Positions 1-7,596 of a stretch of DNA of 10,028 bases are shown here, piece after piece. The stretch lies in NCBI GenBank assembly GCA_018895315.1, contig JAHIOK010000032.1:1-10028 (forward strand). Reading direction: 5' to 3'. Positions within the stretch are counted from its first letter, which is position 1. The number at the start of each line of letters is the position of its first letter. This DNA comes from Actinomycetota bacterium. GTDB lineage: Bacteria > Actinomycetota > Actinomycetes > Actinomycetales > Microbacteriaceae. The position numbers were made by a program, and so were the translations under genes. The notes under the pieces are model-generated. The model ran no database searches. It was not told the DNA's origin and saw only the letters and a program-made list of their open reading frames with translations.

Positions 1-1508
1 AATCCCGTGAACAGCAGTTCGCGCACGCGGGGCAGCAGATCGGCGCGCAGCTCGCGGGCATCGGCCTCGAGCAGTTGCGCGATCGCATCTACCAGGGGTC
101 CCACGGCGAGATCGCCGTCGCATGCCCCGACGAGCGCTGCCAGAGCGGGGTCGACTTCGAGCGTGCGCCCGAACCCGCCGCCCTGGCGCAGCTCGATCAC
201 GCTCGGGGCTTCGGCTCCGGGCCGGTGGTGCCGCGCCTCGGTCACATCCGGCGCCGTGAGAAGCACGGATGCCGCGAGGTCGATGTCGTCCAGGGACTGC
301 AGGTGATCGTGCACCGCGAGGGCGCGGCCGAGGTGACCGCCGAGTCCGCCCTCGGCGACCGGGTGCAGTATTCGCTCGTAGCGGCTGAGGGTCGTTCCGC
401 CCGCGGCCGGTCGTCGCAGCAGCACGTAGCCGAAGCCGATCTCGGTGACGCCGCGATCGGCGAAGTCGTCGAGCCAGGCGGCGAGCAGGCCGTCGTAGCC
501 CGCGGTGCCGGGGAGAGTGCCGGCATCCCGGATCCAGAGTTCGGCGTAGGCGACCGGATCGAGGGTCTCGCGTTCCACGATCCACGCGTCGAGCGGCTCC
601 TCGGATGCCGCGACCCATGCTCGCACTCGTTCGAGCCCGGTCTGGCCCGGCCGGTTCTCCCAGTTGCCGAGCAGCTGCGCGGTGCCGCCGGGATCGAGGT
701 GTGCGCCCACACCGCTGATGACCTCGGCGACCAGCGCATCGCCGACCAGGCCACCGTCGCGGTATTCGTACTCGGGAACACCCGCGACACGAGGGGTGAT
801 CACGAACGGAGGGTTGGAGACGATCCGCCCGAACCGCTCGCCGCGCACCGGCGCGAAGAGCGAGCCCAGTCGGGTCTCGATGCCTCCGGTGCCGTTCAGG
901 AACGCGTTCAGCCGGGTGAAACGTAGGGCGCGGTCGGAGATGTCTGTCGCAACGACAGCGTCGGCCGCCCGGCGCGCGCGCAGCGACTGTATGCCGCACC
1001 CGGTACCCAGGTCGAGCGCCCGGTCGACGGGAGTCGTCAGCTGGAGTCCTGCCAGGGTGAGCGATGCCCCGCCGACCCCGAGCACGTGGTCCTCCGGCAG
1101 CGCGGCACCGAGCGCGGCTTCATCGAGGTCGCTGGCGATCCACCACTCACCGACACCGTCGTCATCGACGAAGGTCTGCGGGCGGATCAGTGCGAGCGGG
1201 TGCACCAGGTCGCCGTCGAATCGGACGAGGCCCAGTGACTCGAGCCCCGCCAGACCCGTACTCGGCAGAGCACGATCCACCTCGGTGGCGGGCACGGCGT
1301 CTCCGATGCCGAACAGGCGTGCCAGCACCGCGACCGGAGTGGGGTCGCCGGCCAGAGCACGGCGAGCGGGCAGCGCGTGTCCCCGGCCGATCGCACCGTC
1401 GGCCACAGGTCCCCACATCGATCGCAGCCGGTCGCCGGTGTATCCCGCGGCGGCGAGGTCGGCGGCGAGCGCGCCGCAGAGTCGGGAATCGGGCTCGGGG
1501 AGAGGCAT
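1..1508 (-). CDS. Class I SAM-dependent methyltransferase with NPPF motif (C-terminus cut by window edge)
   Basis: Predicted methyl transfer from S-adenosylmethionine; the substrate is unknown. I translated 502 codons on the minus strand from the ATG at 1508; the frame is open to the left edge, so the last few residues are missing. SAM-binding motif I is LDLGTGCG at residues 165-172, and the catalytic-type NPPF motif is at residues 232-235, as in HemK/RsmC-like enzymes that methylate an amide or exocyclic amino nitrogen. The N-terminal ~130 residues and the C-terminal ~100 residues look like winged-helix domains around the central MTS-type fold; actinobacterial members carry similar unnamed flanking domains. 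GGGAGG lies directly against the ATG, so the ribosome binding site is ambiguous. An in-frame TTG 12 bases upstream (1520) is a weaker alternative start. The gene is divergent from the DUF6049 gene. The protein-or-RNA nature of the target cannot be read from the sequence. Confidence 0.88.
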   Translation of the reverse strand, partial: MPLPEPDSRLCGALAADLAAAGYTGDRLRSMWGPVADGAIGRGHALPARRALAGDPTPVAVLARLFGIGDAVPATEVDRALPSTGLAGLESLGLVRFDGDLVHPLALIRPQTFVDDDGVGEWWIASDLDEAALGAALPEDHVLGVGGASLTLAGLQLTTPVDRALDLGTGCGIQSLRARRAADAVVATDISDRALRFTRLNAFLNGTGGIETRLGSLFAPVRGERFGRIVSNPPFVITPRVAGVPEYEYRDGGLVGDALVAEVISGVGAHLDPGGTAQLLGNWENRPGQTGLERVRAWVAASEEPLDAWIVERETLDPVAYAELWIRDAGTLPGTAGYDGLLAAWLDDFADRGVTEIGFGYVLLRRPAAGGTTLSRYERILHPVAEGGLGGHLGRALAVHDHLQSLDDIDLAASVLLTAPDVTEARHHRPGAEAPSVIELRQGGGFGRTLEVDPALAALVGACDGDLAVGPLVDAIAQLLEADARELRADLLPRVRELLFTG

Positions 1509-1621
1509 CCTCCCATTCAACCGCCTGCTGTGTCGCGGAGTCGACGGGGCCGATGGGCTCGGCACGCGGCCGATCCTCCGTGCGCGGGGAGTCCGGTCGG
1601 GGTACTCCGAGGGTCGGACCG

Positions 1622-1627
1622 TAGAAT
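1622..1627 (+). promoter_or_regulatory. Candidate -10 element (TAGAAT) for the DUF6049–murJ operon
   Basis: TAGAAT lies 46 bases before the DUF6049 start codon in the 165-bp divergent gap (1509-1673). It fits the TANNNT pattern of housekeeping actinobacterial promoters. I see no good -35 hexamer at 16-18 bases upstream, which is common in high-GC actinobacteria but leaves this as a guess. A loose GTGCG/CGCAC inverted repeat follows in the leader (about 1639-1656). I see nothing else of note in the gap. Confidence 0.35.
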
Positions 1628-1673
1628 CACCCTGATCGTGCGGTCGTGAATCGCACACGAGTAGAAGCGCCGT

Positions 1674-3902
1674 ATGACTCCGACCTCCTTCCCTTCGGGC
1701 ACGACCGCACCGCGTAGCCGTATCACGCGTGTTCGGGCGCTGCGTCCGTCCTGGATGGTCGCGTTCCTGGTGGCTCTCGCGACGATCTTCCTGCCGTCGA
1801 CGGCACAGGCCGCGACCACACCGAGTCCGACTCCGAGCGCTCTGTCGGGGACCGTCGCCGTGACGCTGGCGCCGGTCGACTCCGGCACCGTGCGCGCCGG
1901 CGACTCCCTGACGGCGTGGGTCACCGTGGCCAACGGCACCGCAGTCGCCCTGCCCGCAGGCACCGCGACCCTCGCGATCGGCGCCGAGGCCCTGCCGGAT
2001 CGCGCATCCCTCACCGCGTGGCTGGCGGGCACCTCCGCGATACCCGCGATGCAGGAAGCCGGGTCGGTCGCAACAGCTGCCCTCGCGTCCGGCGCCGATG
2101 CGACCGAGGTGGTGACCGTCCCCGGCAACGCCGCCGCGCTCACCGGACGGACGCCCGGCGTGTACCCGCTGCGGGTGAGCGTCACGACGTCGACCCAGAC
2201 CTTCACGTCGACCAGCGCCATGATCGTTCCCGACGACTCCGTCGCGACCACTCCCGTCGGAGTCGTCGTCCCGATCACCGCCGGTCCGCTGACCGCCGGC
2301 CTGCTGACATCGGATCAGCTGTCCGAATACACCGGTCCGGACGGCACTCTGACCGCACAGCTCGACGCGGTCGACGGCACCACGGCGATCCTGGCCATCG
2401 ATCCCGCGATCCTCGCCGCCGTCCGCGTGTTGGGGTCGGCGGCGCCGAGGAGCGCCCTCGCCTGGGTGGCGCGCCTCGACGCACTGCCCAACTCCCGCTT
2501 CGCCCTCCAGTTCGGCGATACGGATGTCGCCGCCCAGGTCGATGCCGGTCATTCCGGTCCGGCGCAGCCGGCGTCGCTCGGGGCCTACATGTCGGCGGCC
2601 AACTTCACTCCCACGAGCGGTCCCGACCTCGGCGGTGCGGTTCCCGGAGCCGTGCCCACATCGTCCCCCAGCCCCACTCCCACCTCGACGTCCGCACCCG
2701 GCCAGCCGGTCTACCCCACCACCGAGGAACTGCTGGCCGTCACGGGAGCTCGTAGCGACACGTACTGGCCGATCACCGGCACCGCAACGGCCGACGTCGT
2801 CGCCTCGCTCGGCGCACAGTCCGCCGCCGGTCAGCGACCGCTTACACTCGTGCCCTCGGCATCCACGAAAGCGGGCGCATCCGATGCGGCAGTCGGCGCC
2901 CGGGCGAGTGTCGGCGACGCTGGTGTACTCGTGTACGACAGTGCGATCTCGCAGGCTCTGCGCACAGCAGCCGCCACCCCCGAGACAGCGCTGCGCGCCG
3001 CGCCTCTCACCAAGGCCGCCGCCTACCTCTCGTTCGCGACCCGATCCGCCCCCGGCACGCCTCTGCTCGTGACGGTCGATCGCGGCGCCGACCAGACCCG
3101 CTTGGGTGTGCGCGCGGCCATCGGGGCAGTGTCCGGCGGAGCGGGCGTGACCCCGGCAACCCTCGACCAGCTCGCCGCCGCGGCCCCGACGGCCACCGAA
3201 ATCACCGACGTCCAGCCCGATACGACACGGGCAACCGCGCTCACCGATCTCGAATCCGACGAGGCCCGTCTGACCGCGTTCTCCTCGATCCTCGACACTC
3301 CCGGGGTGCTCACCGAGCCGGAGCGCGCCACCATCCTGCAGGTGATGGGCGCCGAGTGGGCAGCCGATCCGAATGGGTGGCAGCAGGCCGTCGCCGACCA
3401 TCGCACCGCCACGACGAAGACGCTGGATGCTGTCGGCATCCGCCCGCCCACCACGATCGGGCTCTACAGCCAGGGCTCGCAGCTGCGCTTCTGGGTGCGC
3501 AACGATCTGCCCTGGCCGGTGAATGTCACGCTCTACGCGCAGCCGGACGGCCTGCAGCTGCTCGTGCAGGCGCAGACCGACGTGCGCGCGGATGCCGAGG
3601 CCAATACGCGCGCGACCGTTCCGGTCACCGCCCGGGTGGGCAACGGCGAGGTCCGTGTCGCGCTGATGCTGCGAAGCCCCACGGGAGTAGCGATCGGTTC
3701 GGCCCAGTCCGCAGACATCGACGTGCGCGCCGATTGGGAGAATGTCGGGCTCGTCGTCATCTCGATCCTGGTGGCCGCGTTCGTCGGCATCGGGCTGTTC
3801 CGCATGGTGCGGCACCGCCGACGCCGCCGGGCGGCATCCGAGACGTCGCCCGAGAACGACGGCCCCGAGGAAACCGCGCGCACCCCGGAGGACGACGCGT
3901 GA
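1674..3902 (+). CDS. DUF6049 family secreted, membrane-anchored protein upstream of MurJ
   Basis: A 742-residue envelope protein of unknown function. The N-terminus has an arginine-rich stretch, a hydrophobic core (about residues 27-43) and a likely signal peptidase site after AQA (about 46). The ATG at 1674 keeps this basic n-region; starting at the internal Met would lose it. An Ig-like β-rich segment (about 55-120) is followed by α/β segments on both sides of a Pro/Thr/Ser-rich linker (about 325-348), a second β-sandwich-like segment (about 590-685), one transmembrane helix (about 691-709) and a basic cytoplasmic tail. Most of the protein should therefore sit outside the membrane. It overlaps murJ by four bases, so the two are probably translationally coupled. 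The same adjacency exists in mycobacteria (Rv3909 next to the MviN/MurJ gene Rv3910). A role in peptidoglycan precursor export is inferred from context only. Confidence 0.87.
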   Translation: MTPTSFPSGTTAPRSRITRVRALRPSWMVAFLVALATIFLPSTAQAATTPSPTPSALSGTVAVTLAPVDSGTVRAGDSLTAWVTVANGTAVALPAGTATLAIGAEALPDRASLTAWLAGTSAIPAMQEAGSVATAALASGADATEVVTVPGNAAALTGRTPGVYPLRVSVTTSTQTFTSTSAMIVPDDSVATTPVGVVVPITAGPLTAGLLTSDQLSEYTGPDGTLTAQLDAVDGTTAILAIDPAILAAVRVLGSAAPRSALAWVARLDALPNSRFALQFGDTDVAAQVDAGHSGPAQPASLGAYMSAANFTPTSGPDLGGAVPGAVPTSSPSPTPTSTSAPGQPVYPTTEELLAVTGARSDTYWPITGTATADVVASLGAQSAAGQRPLTLVPSASTKAGASDAAVGARASVGDAGVLVYDSAISQALRTAAATPETALRAAPLTKAAAYLSFATRSAPGTPLLVTVDRGADQTRLGVRAAIGAVSGGAGVTPATLDQLAAAAPTATEITDVQPDTTRATALTDLESDEARLTAFSSILDTPGVLTEPERATILQVMGAEWAADPNGWQQAVADHRTATTKTLDAVGIRPPTTIGLYSQGSQLRFWVRNDLPWPVNVTLYAQPDGLQLLVQAQTDVRADAEANTRATVPVTARVGNGEVRVALMLRSPTGVAIGSAQSADIDVRADWENVGLVVISILVAAFVGIGLFRMVRHRRRRRAASETSPENDGPEETARTPEDDA
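3887..3891 (+). promoter_or_regulatory. Ribosome binding site GGAGG fixing the murJ GTG start
   Basis: GGAGG lies inside the last codons of the DUF6049 gene, with a seven-base spacer to GTG at 3899. This supports the GTG inside the GTGA overlap as the murJ start, although the frame stays open upstream to about 3356. Confidence 0.8.
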
Positions 3903-5491
3903 GCGGCATCGGCCGGGCGAGTGTGCTCATCGGAGCCGGCACGATCGTCTCCCGGGCGACCGGACTGCTGCGCAACATCATGCTGGTCTCGGCCGTCGGG
4001 GCGACCACGGGCGCCGGCAACGCGTTCTTCATCGCGAACCAGCTCCCCAACAACATCTACGCGATCATCTCGACGGGACTGCTGAGCGCCGTCGTGGTGC
4101 CGCAGATCATCAAGGCCGCCGCACACGACGACGGTGGCCGCGCCTTCATCTCTAAGCTCTTCACGCTCGGCGCCACCGCACTGCTTCTCACCACCGCGCT
4201 CGCCGTCATCGGTGCGCCCTGGCTCGTGCAGCTCTATGCACCCGGCTTCCCGCCGGCCCAGCAGGCGCTGACGACCGCTTTCGCCTACTGGTGTCTGCCT
4301 CAGATCCTCTTCTACGGTCTCTACGCGCTGGTCGGTGAGTCACTCAACGCGCGCCGCGTGTTCGGCCCCTTCACCTGGGCGCCCATCGTCAACAACCTCG
4401 TGTCGATCGCGGGGTTCGTGCTCTTCATCGTCGTCTTCGGCACCTCCGGCGCCGTCGACGCCTGGACCCCCGCGATGATCGCACTCCTCGGTGGGACGGC
4501 AACGCTCGGGATCGTCGTGCAGGCCGGCATCCTGTTCGCGTTCTGGCCCCGCACCGGTCTGCACGTGCGCCCCGATTTTCGCTGGCGCGGCGTCGGCCTC
4601 GGCCAGATCGGCCGTCTCGCGGGATGGACCTTCCTCATGGTCGTCGCGGGTCAGCTCGCGGGGATCGTGCAATCGCAGGTGCTGTCTGGGGTTCCCAAGG
4701 GTGACGCAGGTGTGCTCGTGTCGAGCAATGCCTGGCTGTTGTTCATGTTGCCGTACTCGATCATCGTGCTCTCCATCGGCACTCCCTACTTCACGCGGCT
4801 CAGCGAGAATGCGTCGGCTGGACGGCATGACCAGGTGCGCTCCGACATCGGCAGCAGCATCCGCACGCTCGGGCTGTTCGTGGTGGGGGCGACAGCGGCG
4901 ATGGCCGCCGCATCCGTGCCGGCATCGCGCATCTTCACCGATCACGCGGCTGAGGCGCAAGCGGCCGCCCTCGTACTGGTCTGTTTCCTCGCCGCTCTCG
5001 TCCCGCTGGCCGTGCTGTTCGTCGTGCAACGCACGTTCTACGCGTATGACGACACCCGTACGCCGTTCTTCTTCACCCTCCTGCAGGGCATCCTCGTCGT
5101 GGCTACGGCGCTGATCACGTCGGCGTTCGTGGCTCCCGCGCACTTCGCGGCGGGAGTGGCACTCGGACAGTCCTTCGCCAGCATCGTGCAGGTCATCGTC
5201 GCGACCTGGCTCCTGCACCGTCGCCTCGGCGGCATCGAGACGGCCTCATGGATGCGGGCGCTCGGCCGCTTCGCTCTTGCTGCCGTTCCCGCGGGCGCGG
5301 CGGGATGGGGGCTCTATCTTCTGCTCGGCGGCGCCGACGGGTGGATGGTGTCCGACAAGCTGTGGGGAGCCCTCGGCGCTGCGATCATCGGAAGCGTCAG
5401 CCTCGTCGTCTATGCCGGTTTCCTCGCGTTGCTCCGTGCCCCCGAGCTCGGCCCCGCGACCGCGCTCGTGCGGCGACTCGTCCGACGCTGA
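3899..5491 (+). CDS. murJ: Lipid II flippase MurJ (MviN family)
   Basis: A 530-residue polytopic membrane protein of the MATE-like MVF superfamily. MurJ moves undecaprenyl-linked peptidoglycan precursor (lipid II) from the inner to the outer face of the cytoplasmic membrane. Hydrophobic helices run through the whole length, consistent with the family's 14 transmembrane segments. The first helix carries SRATGLLRN; its two arginines (R19, R25) match the position of the conserved cavity arginines near residues 18 and 24 of E. coli MurJ. The frame starts with GTG in a GTGA overlap with the preceding stop and has GGAGG seven bases upstream. The length matches the bare flippase. The long C-terminal extension with pseudokinase domain found in M. 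tuberculosis MviN is absent, since the protein ends in LVRRLVRR right after the last helix. No terminator is clear before trxB. Confidence 0.95.
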   Translation: MSGIGRASVLIGAGTIVSRATGLLRNIMLVSAVGATTGAGNAFFIANQLPNNIYAIISTGLLSAVVVPQIIKAAAHDDGGRAFISKLFTLGATALLLTTALAVIGAPWLVQLYAPGFPPAQQALTTAFAYWCLPQILFYGLYALVGESLNARRVFGPFTWAPIVNNLVSIAGFVLFIVVFGTSGAVDAWTPAMIALLGGTATLGIVVQAGILFAFWPRTGLHVRPDFRWRGVGLGQIGRLAGWTFLMVVAGQLAGIVQSQVLSGVPKGDAGVLVSSNAWLLFMLPYSIIVLSIGTPYFTRLSENASAGRHDQVRSDIGSSIRTLGLFVVGATAAMAAASVPASRIFTDHAAEAQAAALVLVCFLAALVPLAVLFVVQRTFYAYDDTRTPFFFTLLQGILVVATALITSAFVAPAHFAAGVALGQSFASIVQVIVATWLLHRRLGGIETASWMRALGRFALAAVPAGAAGWGLYLLLGGADGWMVSDKLWGALGAAIIGSVSLVVYAGFLALLRAPELGPATALVRRLVRR

Positions 5492-5526
5492 CACGCCCAG
5501 GGGCCCGGCGCGGAATGCCCCGCGAC

Positions 5527-5532
5527 TAGCAT
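5527..5532 (+). promoter_or_regulatory. Candidate -10 element (TAGCAT) for trxB
   Basis: TAGCAT in the 97-bp murJ–trxB gap fits TANNNT and lies 56 bases before the trxB GTG. No convincing -35 is visible. A short CGCGG/CCGCG hairpin just upstream (about 5510-5525) has no T-tract, so it is not a convincing terminator for murJ. trxB may have its own promoter or be read through from murJ. Confidence 0.25.
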
Positions 5533-5575
5533 GTGTTGAAGCATGCGCGGGGTCGAATCGACTCCCGCGTTCACG

Positions 5576-5581
5576 AGGGAG
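5576..5581 (+). promoter_or_regulatory. Ribosome binding site AGGGAG fixing the trxB GTG start
   Basis: AGGGAG stands seven bases before GTG at 5589. The protein from this GTG begins VRQLIIIGSGPAG, placing the FAD-binding glycine motif at the expected distance from the N-terminus. In-frame starts further upstream would add about 100 residues of low-quality sequence overlapping murJ. Confidence 0.8.
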
Positions 5582-5588
5582 ATCGCAC

Positions 5589-6590
5589 GTGCGTCAGCTC
5601 ATCATCATCGGCTCTGGACCTGCGGGATACACCGCGGCGATCTATGCGGCACGCGCAAACCTCGCTCCGCTGGTGGTCGCCAGTTCGGTCGAGGCCGGCG
5701 GCGAGCTCATGAACACCACCGAGGTCGAGAACTTCCCGGGGTTCCCGGAGGGCATCCAGGGCCCCGACCTCATGACGAAGATGCAGGAGCAGGCCGAGAA
5801 GTTCGGTGCAGAAGTGCTCTATGACGACGTCGTGAAGCTCGAGCTCGAAGGGCCGGTCAAGACCGTCACTCTCGGCAGCGGCGCCGTGCATCAGGCGGCC
5901 GCGGTCATCTTCGCCACCGGATCCGCCTACCGCAAGATCAACGTCGAGGGCGAAGAACGTCTCTCCGGCCACGGAGTTTCGTGGTGTGCGACGTGCGACG
6001 GCTTCTTCTTCCGCGAGCGCGTCATTGCGGTCGTGGGCGGCGGGGACTCGGCCATGGAGGAGGCGACTTTCCTCACGCGCTTCGCGTCGAAGGTCTACGT
6101 CATCCACCGTCGCGAAGAGCTCCGCGCCTCCAAGATCATGCAGGAGCGCGCATTCGCGAACGCGAAGATCGAGTTCGTCTGGAATAGCGACGTCGCCGAC
6201 ATCCTCGGCGAGGAAGCCGTTACGGGTGTCACTCTTCGCTCGACGGTCGACGGCTCCGAGCGGCATCTCCCGCTCGACGGGCTGTTCGTGGCGATCGGCA
6301 ACGACCCCCGCACCCACTTGGTGCACGACATCCTCGAGTTGACGCCCGAGGGCACGATCAAGGTAGACGGCCGTTCGTCGCGCACTTCCGTCGCCGGCGT
6401 CTTCGCCGCGGGAGATGTGATCGACCCCACCTACCGCCAGGCGGTGACGGCCGCGAGCAGTGGAACGGTTGCTGCCCTCGATGCCGAGCACTATCTGGCT
6501 GCGCTCGGCGAAGCGGGTGCACCTGCAACGGAAGACGACCAGATCGAGGGGCTGCCCGAGGCGGATGCCGCGAAGGTCGGCGCCGCGTAG
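5589..6590 (+). CDS. trxB: Thioredoxin-disulfide reductase
   Basis: Cytoplasmic FAD flavoenzyme that uses NADPH to reduce oxidised thioredoxin. The 333 residues match the low-molecular-weight bacterial class. Visible in order: GSGPAGYTAA near the N-terminus (FAD ADP-binding), the redox-active pair Cys133-Ala-Thr-Cys136, GGGDSA about 20 residues later (NADPH-binding glycine motif), HRREELRA (arginines that recognise the NADPH 2'-phosphate) and GVFAAGDV towards the C-terminus (second FAD motif). The last ~25 residues are an acidic, alanine-rich tail after the folded domain, probably disordered. The start is GTG with AGGGAG upstream. trxA follows after 65 bases on the same strand, so enzyme and substrate are encoded together, as in mycobacterial trxB2–trxC. 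Confidence 0.97.
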   Translation: MRQLIIIGSGPAGYTAAIYAARANLAPLVVASSVEAGGELMNTTEVENFPGFPEGIQGPDLMTKMQEQAEKFGAEVLYDDVVKLELEGPVKTVTLGSGAVHQAAAVIFATGSAYRKINVEGEERLSGHGVSWCATCDGFFFRERVIAVVGGGDSAMEEATFLTRFASKVYVIHRREELRASKIMQERAFANAKIEFVWNSDVADILGEEAVTGVTLRSTVDGSERHLPLDGLFVAIGNDPRTHLVHDILELTPEGTIKVDGRSSRTSVAGVFAAGDVIDPTYRQAVTAASSGTVAALDAEHYLAALGEAGAPATEDDQIEGLPEADAAKVGAA

Positions 6591-6655
6591 GGAACAATCC
6601 GGGCGCCGTCGGCGTTCGATACTACAGAGATTTCCGAATCGAAGGAGAAAACACC

Positions 6656-6979
6656 ATGACCGCCAAGGCGACCACTTCCGCCACCTGGGAACAAGACGTT
6701 CTGCAGGCCGAGGGTCCCGTGCTCGTGGACTTCTGGGCCGAGTGGTGCGGTCCCTGCCGCATGGTGGGACCGATCCTCGACGAGATCCAGTCCGAGAACT
6801 CCGACAAGATCACGATTCTGAAGCTGAACGTCGACGAGAACCCCGATCTGGCCATGAAGTACCAGATCACGTCGATCCCGGCGATGAAGGTGTTCCAAGG
6901 TGGCGAGGTCAAGACCTCGATCGTCGGCGCCAAGCCGAAGTTCGCGCTCGAGAAGGACCTGGCCGCATACCTCGGCTGA
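6656..6979 (+). CDS. trxA: Thioredoxin
   Basis: A 107-residue classical thioredoxin that reduces disulfides in cytoplasmic proteins such as ribonucleotide reductase and peroxiredoxins, and is recycled by the TrxB encoded just upstream. The active site is WCGPC, with cysteines 31 and 34 after DFWAE. The conserved cis-proline is in TSIPAMKVF (Pro75). The length is normal for the family. The ATG at 6656 has a strong AAGGAG eight bases upstream. The 65-bp gap after trxB holds no obvious terminator, so co-transcription with trxB is likely. GATACT near 6618 could be an extra weak promoter. A strong terminator follows the stop codon. Confidence 0.97.
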   Translation: MTAKATTSATWEQDVLQAEGPVLVDFWAEWCGPCRMVGPILDEIQSENSDKITILKLNVDENPDLAMKYQITSIPAMKVFQGGEVKTSIVGAKPKFALEKDLAAYLG

Positions 6980-6990
6980 GTTGCGCATCC

Positions 6991-7028
6991 ACGTCCCGGC
7001 GATCTCTCGCAGATCGTCGGGACGTTTT
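6991..7028 (+). terminator. Intrinsic terminator after trxA
   Basis: A 15-bp stem (6991-7005 pairing with 7011-7025, one G·U pair) with a five-base loop CTCGC is followed by TTTT (7025-7028). It begins 11 bases after the trxA stop. The minus strand has no T-run on the other side, so it acts in the trxA direction only. It separates the trx genes from the DGPF gene. Confidence 0.88.
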
Positions 7029-7080
7029 GCGTTCCGGGGGTGTCCCGCGAGTCATCCGGTGTCAGAATTTCGCGTGAGGA

Positions 7081-7107
7081 TGTCGATCTCGGCCCGTCCC
7101 GTTCGAC
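7081..7107 (+). promoter_or_regulatory. Predicted ECF42-dependent promoter of the DGPF gene
   Basis: TGTCGA (7081-7086) and CGAC (7104-7107) are 17 bases apart, about 50 bases before the DGPF start codon. ECF42 sigma factors characterised in Streptomyces venezuelae are reported to use TGTCGA at -35 and CG(A/T)C at -10, and to control DGPF genes. The match is exact, and an ECF42-type sigma factor is encoded 0.9 kb downstream. Three other plus-strand TGTCGA sites that I noticed (about 4401, 4717 and 7324) lie inside genes and lack CGWC at this spacing. The published motif is quoted from memory. Confidence 0.62.
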
Positions 7108-7156
7108 GCAGTGGGTGAGAGGGTCCGACGGTCCCACCGAACGAAGGAGTAGACCC

Positions 7157-7585
7157 ATGCGCTACATGATGATCATGCAGGTCGACCCGCGCACCGCGCC
7201 CGACCCGGCCACCATCGACATGGCCGAGATGTTCGCCATCATGGGGGCCTATAACGATGAACTGCAGAGTGCCGGCGTCTTCCTCGCGGCCGAGGGTCTC
7301 GCCGATGCGAGCGAGGGCTTCCGTGTCGACTTCACCTCGGTACCCCCGGTGATCACCGATGGCCCGTACGCCGAGGCGCATGAAGTGTTCAACGGCTACT
7401 GGCAGATCGAAGTCGCGGGTCGCGAAGAAGCCGCGTTCTGGGCCAAGAAGTGCCCGCTCGGTCCGGGCGCGGCCCTCGAGGTGCGTCGCATCCATGACAT
7501 CGCGGATTTCGCACCGGACTTCACCGACACTCCCGCTGCCGAGTGGCTCGCGAAGGAGCAGGAGTGGCGGGCCGCCAACGGGTGA
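7157..7585 (+). CDS. YciI/DGPF-domain family protein
   Basis: A 142-residue member of the YciI-like (DGPF, PF03795) α/β-barrel family. Evidence: an MRYMMIMQ opening strand, ITDGPYAE carrying the signature DGPF motif as DGPY (residues 68-71), then GYWQIEV, EEAAFWAKKCP and LEVRRIHD, all typical family blocks. The exact biochemical role of actinobacterial DGPF proteins is unknown; YciI itself is related to muconolactone isomerases, but enzymatic activity should not be assumed. The ATG at 7157 has AAGGAG with a seven-base spacer. The gene starts after the trxA terminator and carries a putative ECF42 promoter, so it is probably its own transcription unit. DGPF genes are the usual genomic partners and targets of ECF42 sigma factors. 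About 20 extra residues follow the core domain, ending EWLAKEQEWRAANG. Confidence 0.92.
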   Translation: MRYMMIMQVDPRTAPDPATIDMAEMFAIMGAYNDELQSAGVFLAAEGLADASEGFRVDFTSVPPVITDGPYAEAHEVFNGYWQIEVAGREEAAFWAKKCPLGPGAALEVRRIHDIADFAPDFTDTPAAEWLAKEQEWRAANG

Positions 7586-7596
7586 GCGTCATGGTG

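Noticed and set aside
75..1635. Long plus-strand open frames (75-926 and 664-1635) opposite the methyltransferase
   Set aside because: They are antisense to a gene with clear SAM-binding and NPPF motifs; their translations are arginine/serine/proline-rich and show no family features.
1517..2278. A 253-codon minus-strand frame across the divergent gap and the start of the DUF6049 gene
   Set aside because: It lies opposite a signal peptide and well-formed envelope protein; its valine/alanine/threonine-rich translation shows no domain, and it would cover the promoter region.
3356..3898. Possible N-terminal extension of MurJ into the DUF6049 gene
   Set aside because: The added sequence is arginine-rich without a membrane segment; GTG at 3899 has a well-spaced GGAGG and gives the normal family N-terminus.
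4340..5218. A 292-codon minus-strand frame inside murJ
   Set aside because: The translation is rich in His, Arg, Asp and Glu, as expected from the antisense of a membrane protein gene in high-GC DNA.
5571..6491. A 306-codon minus-strand frame inside trxB
   Set aside because: Antisense of a gene with complete thioredoxin reductase motifs; no independent support.
7111..7137. Possible GTGGG/CCCAC hairpin in the DGPF leader
   Set aside because: Only five pairs around a 17-base loop; too weak to call a regulatory structure.
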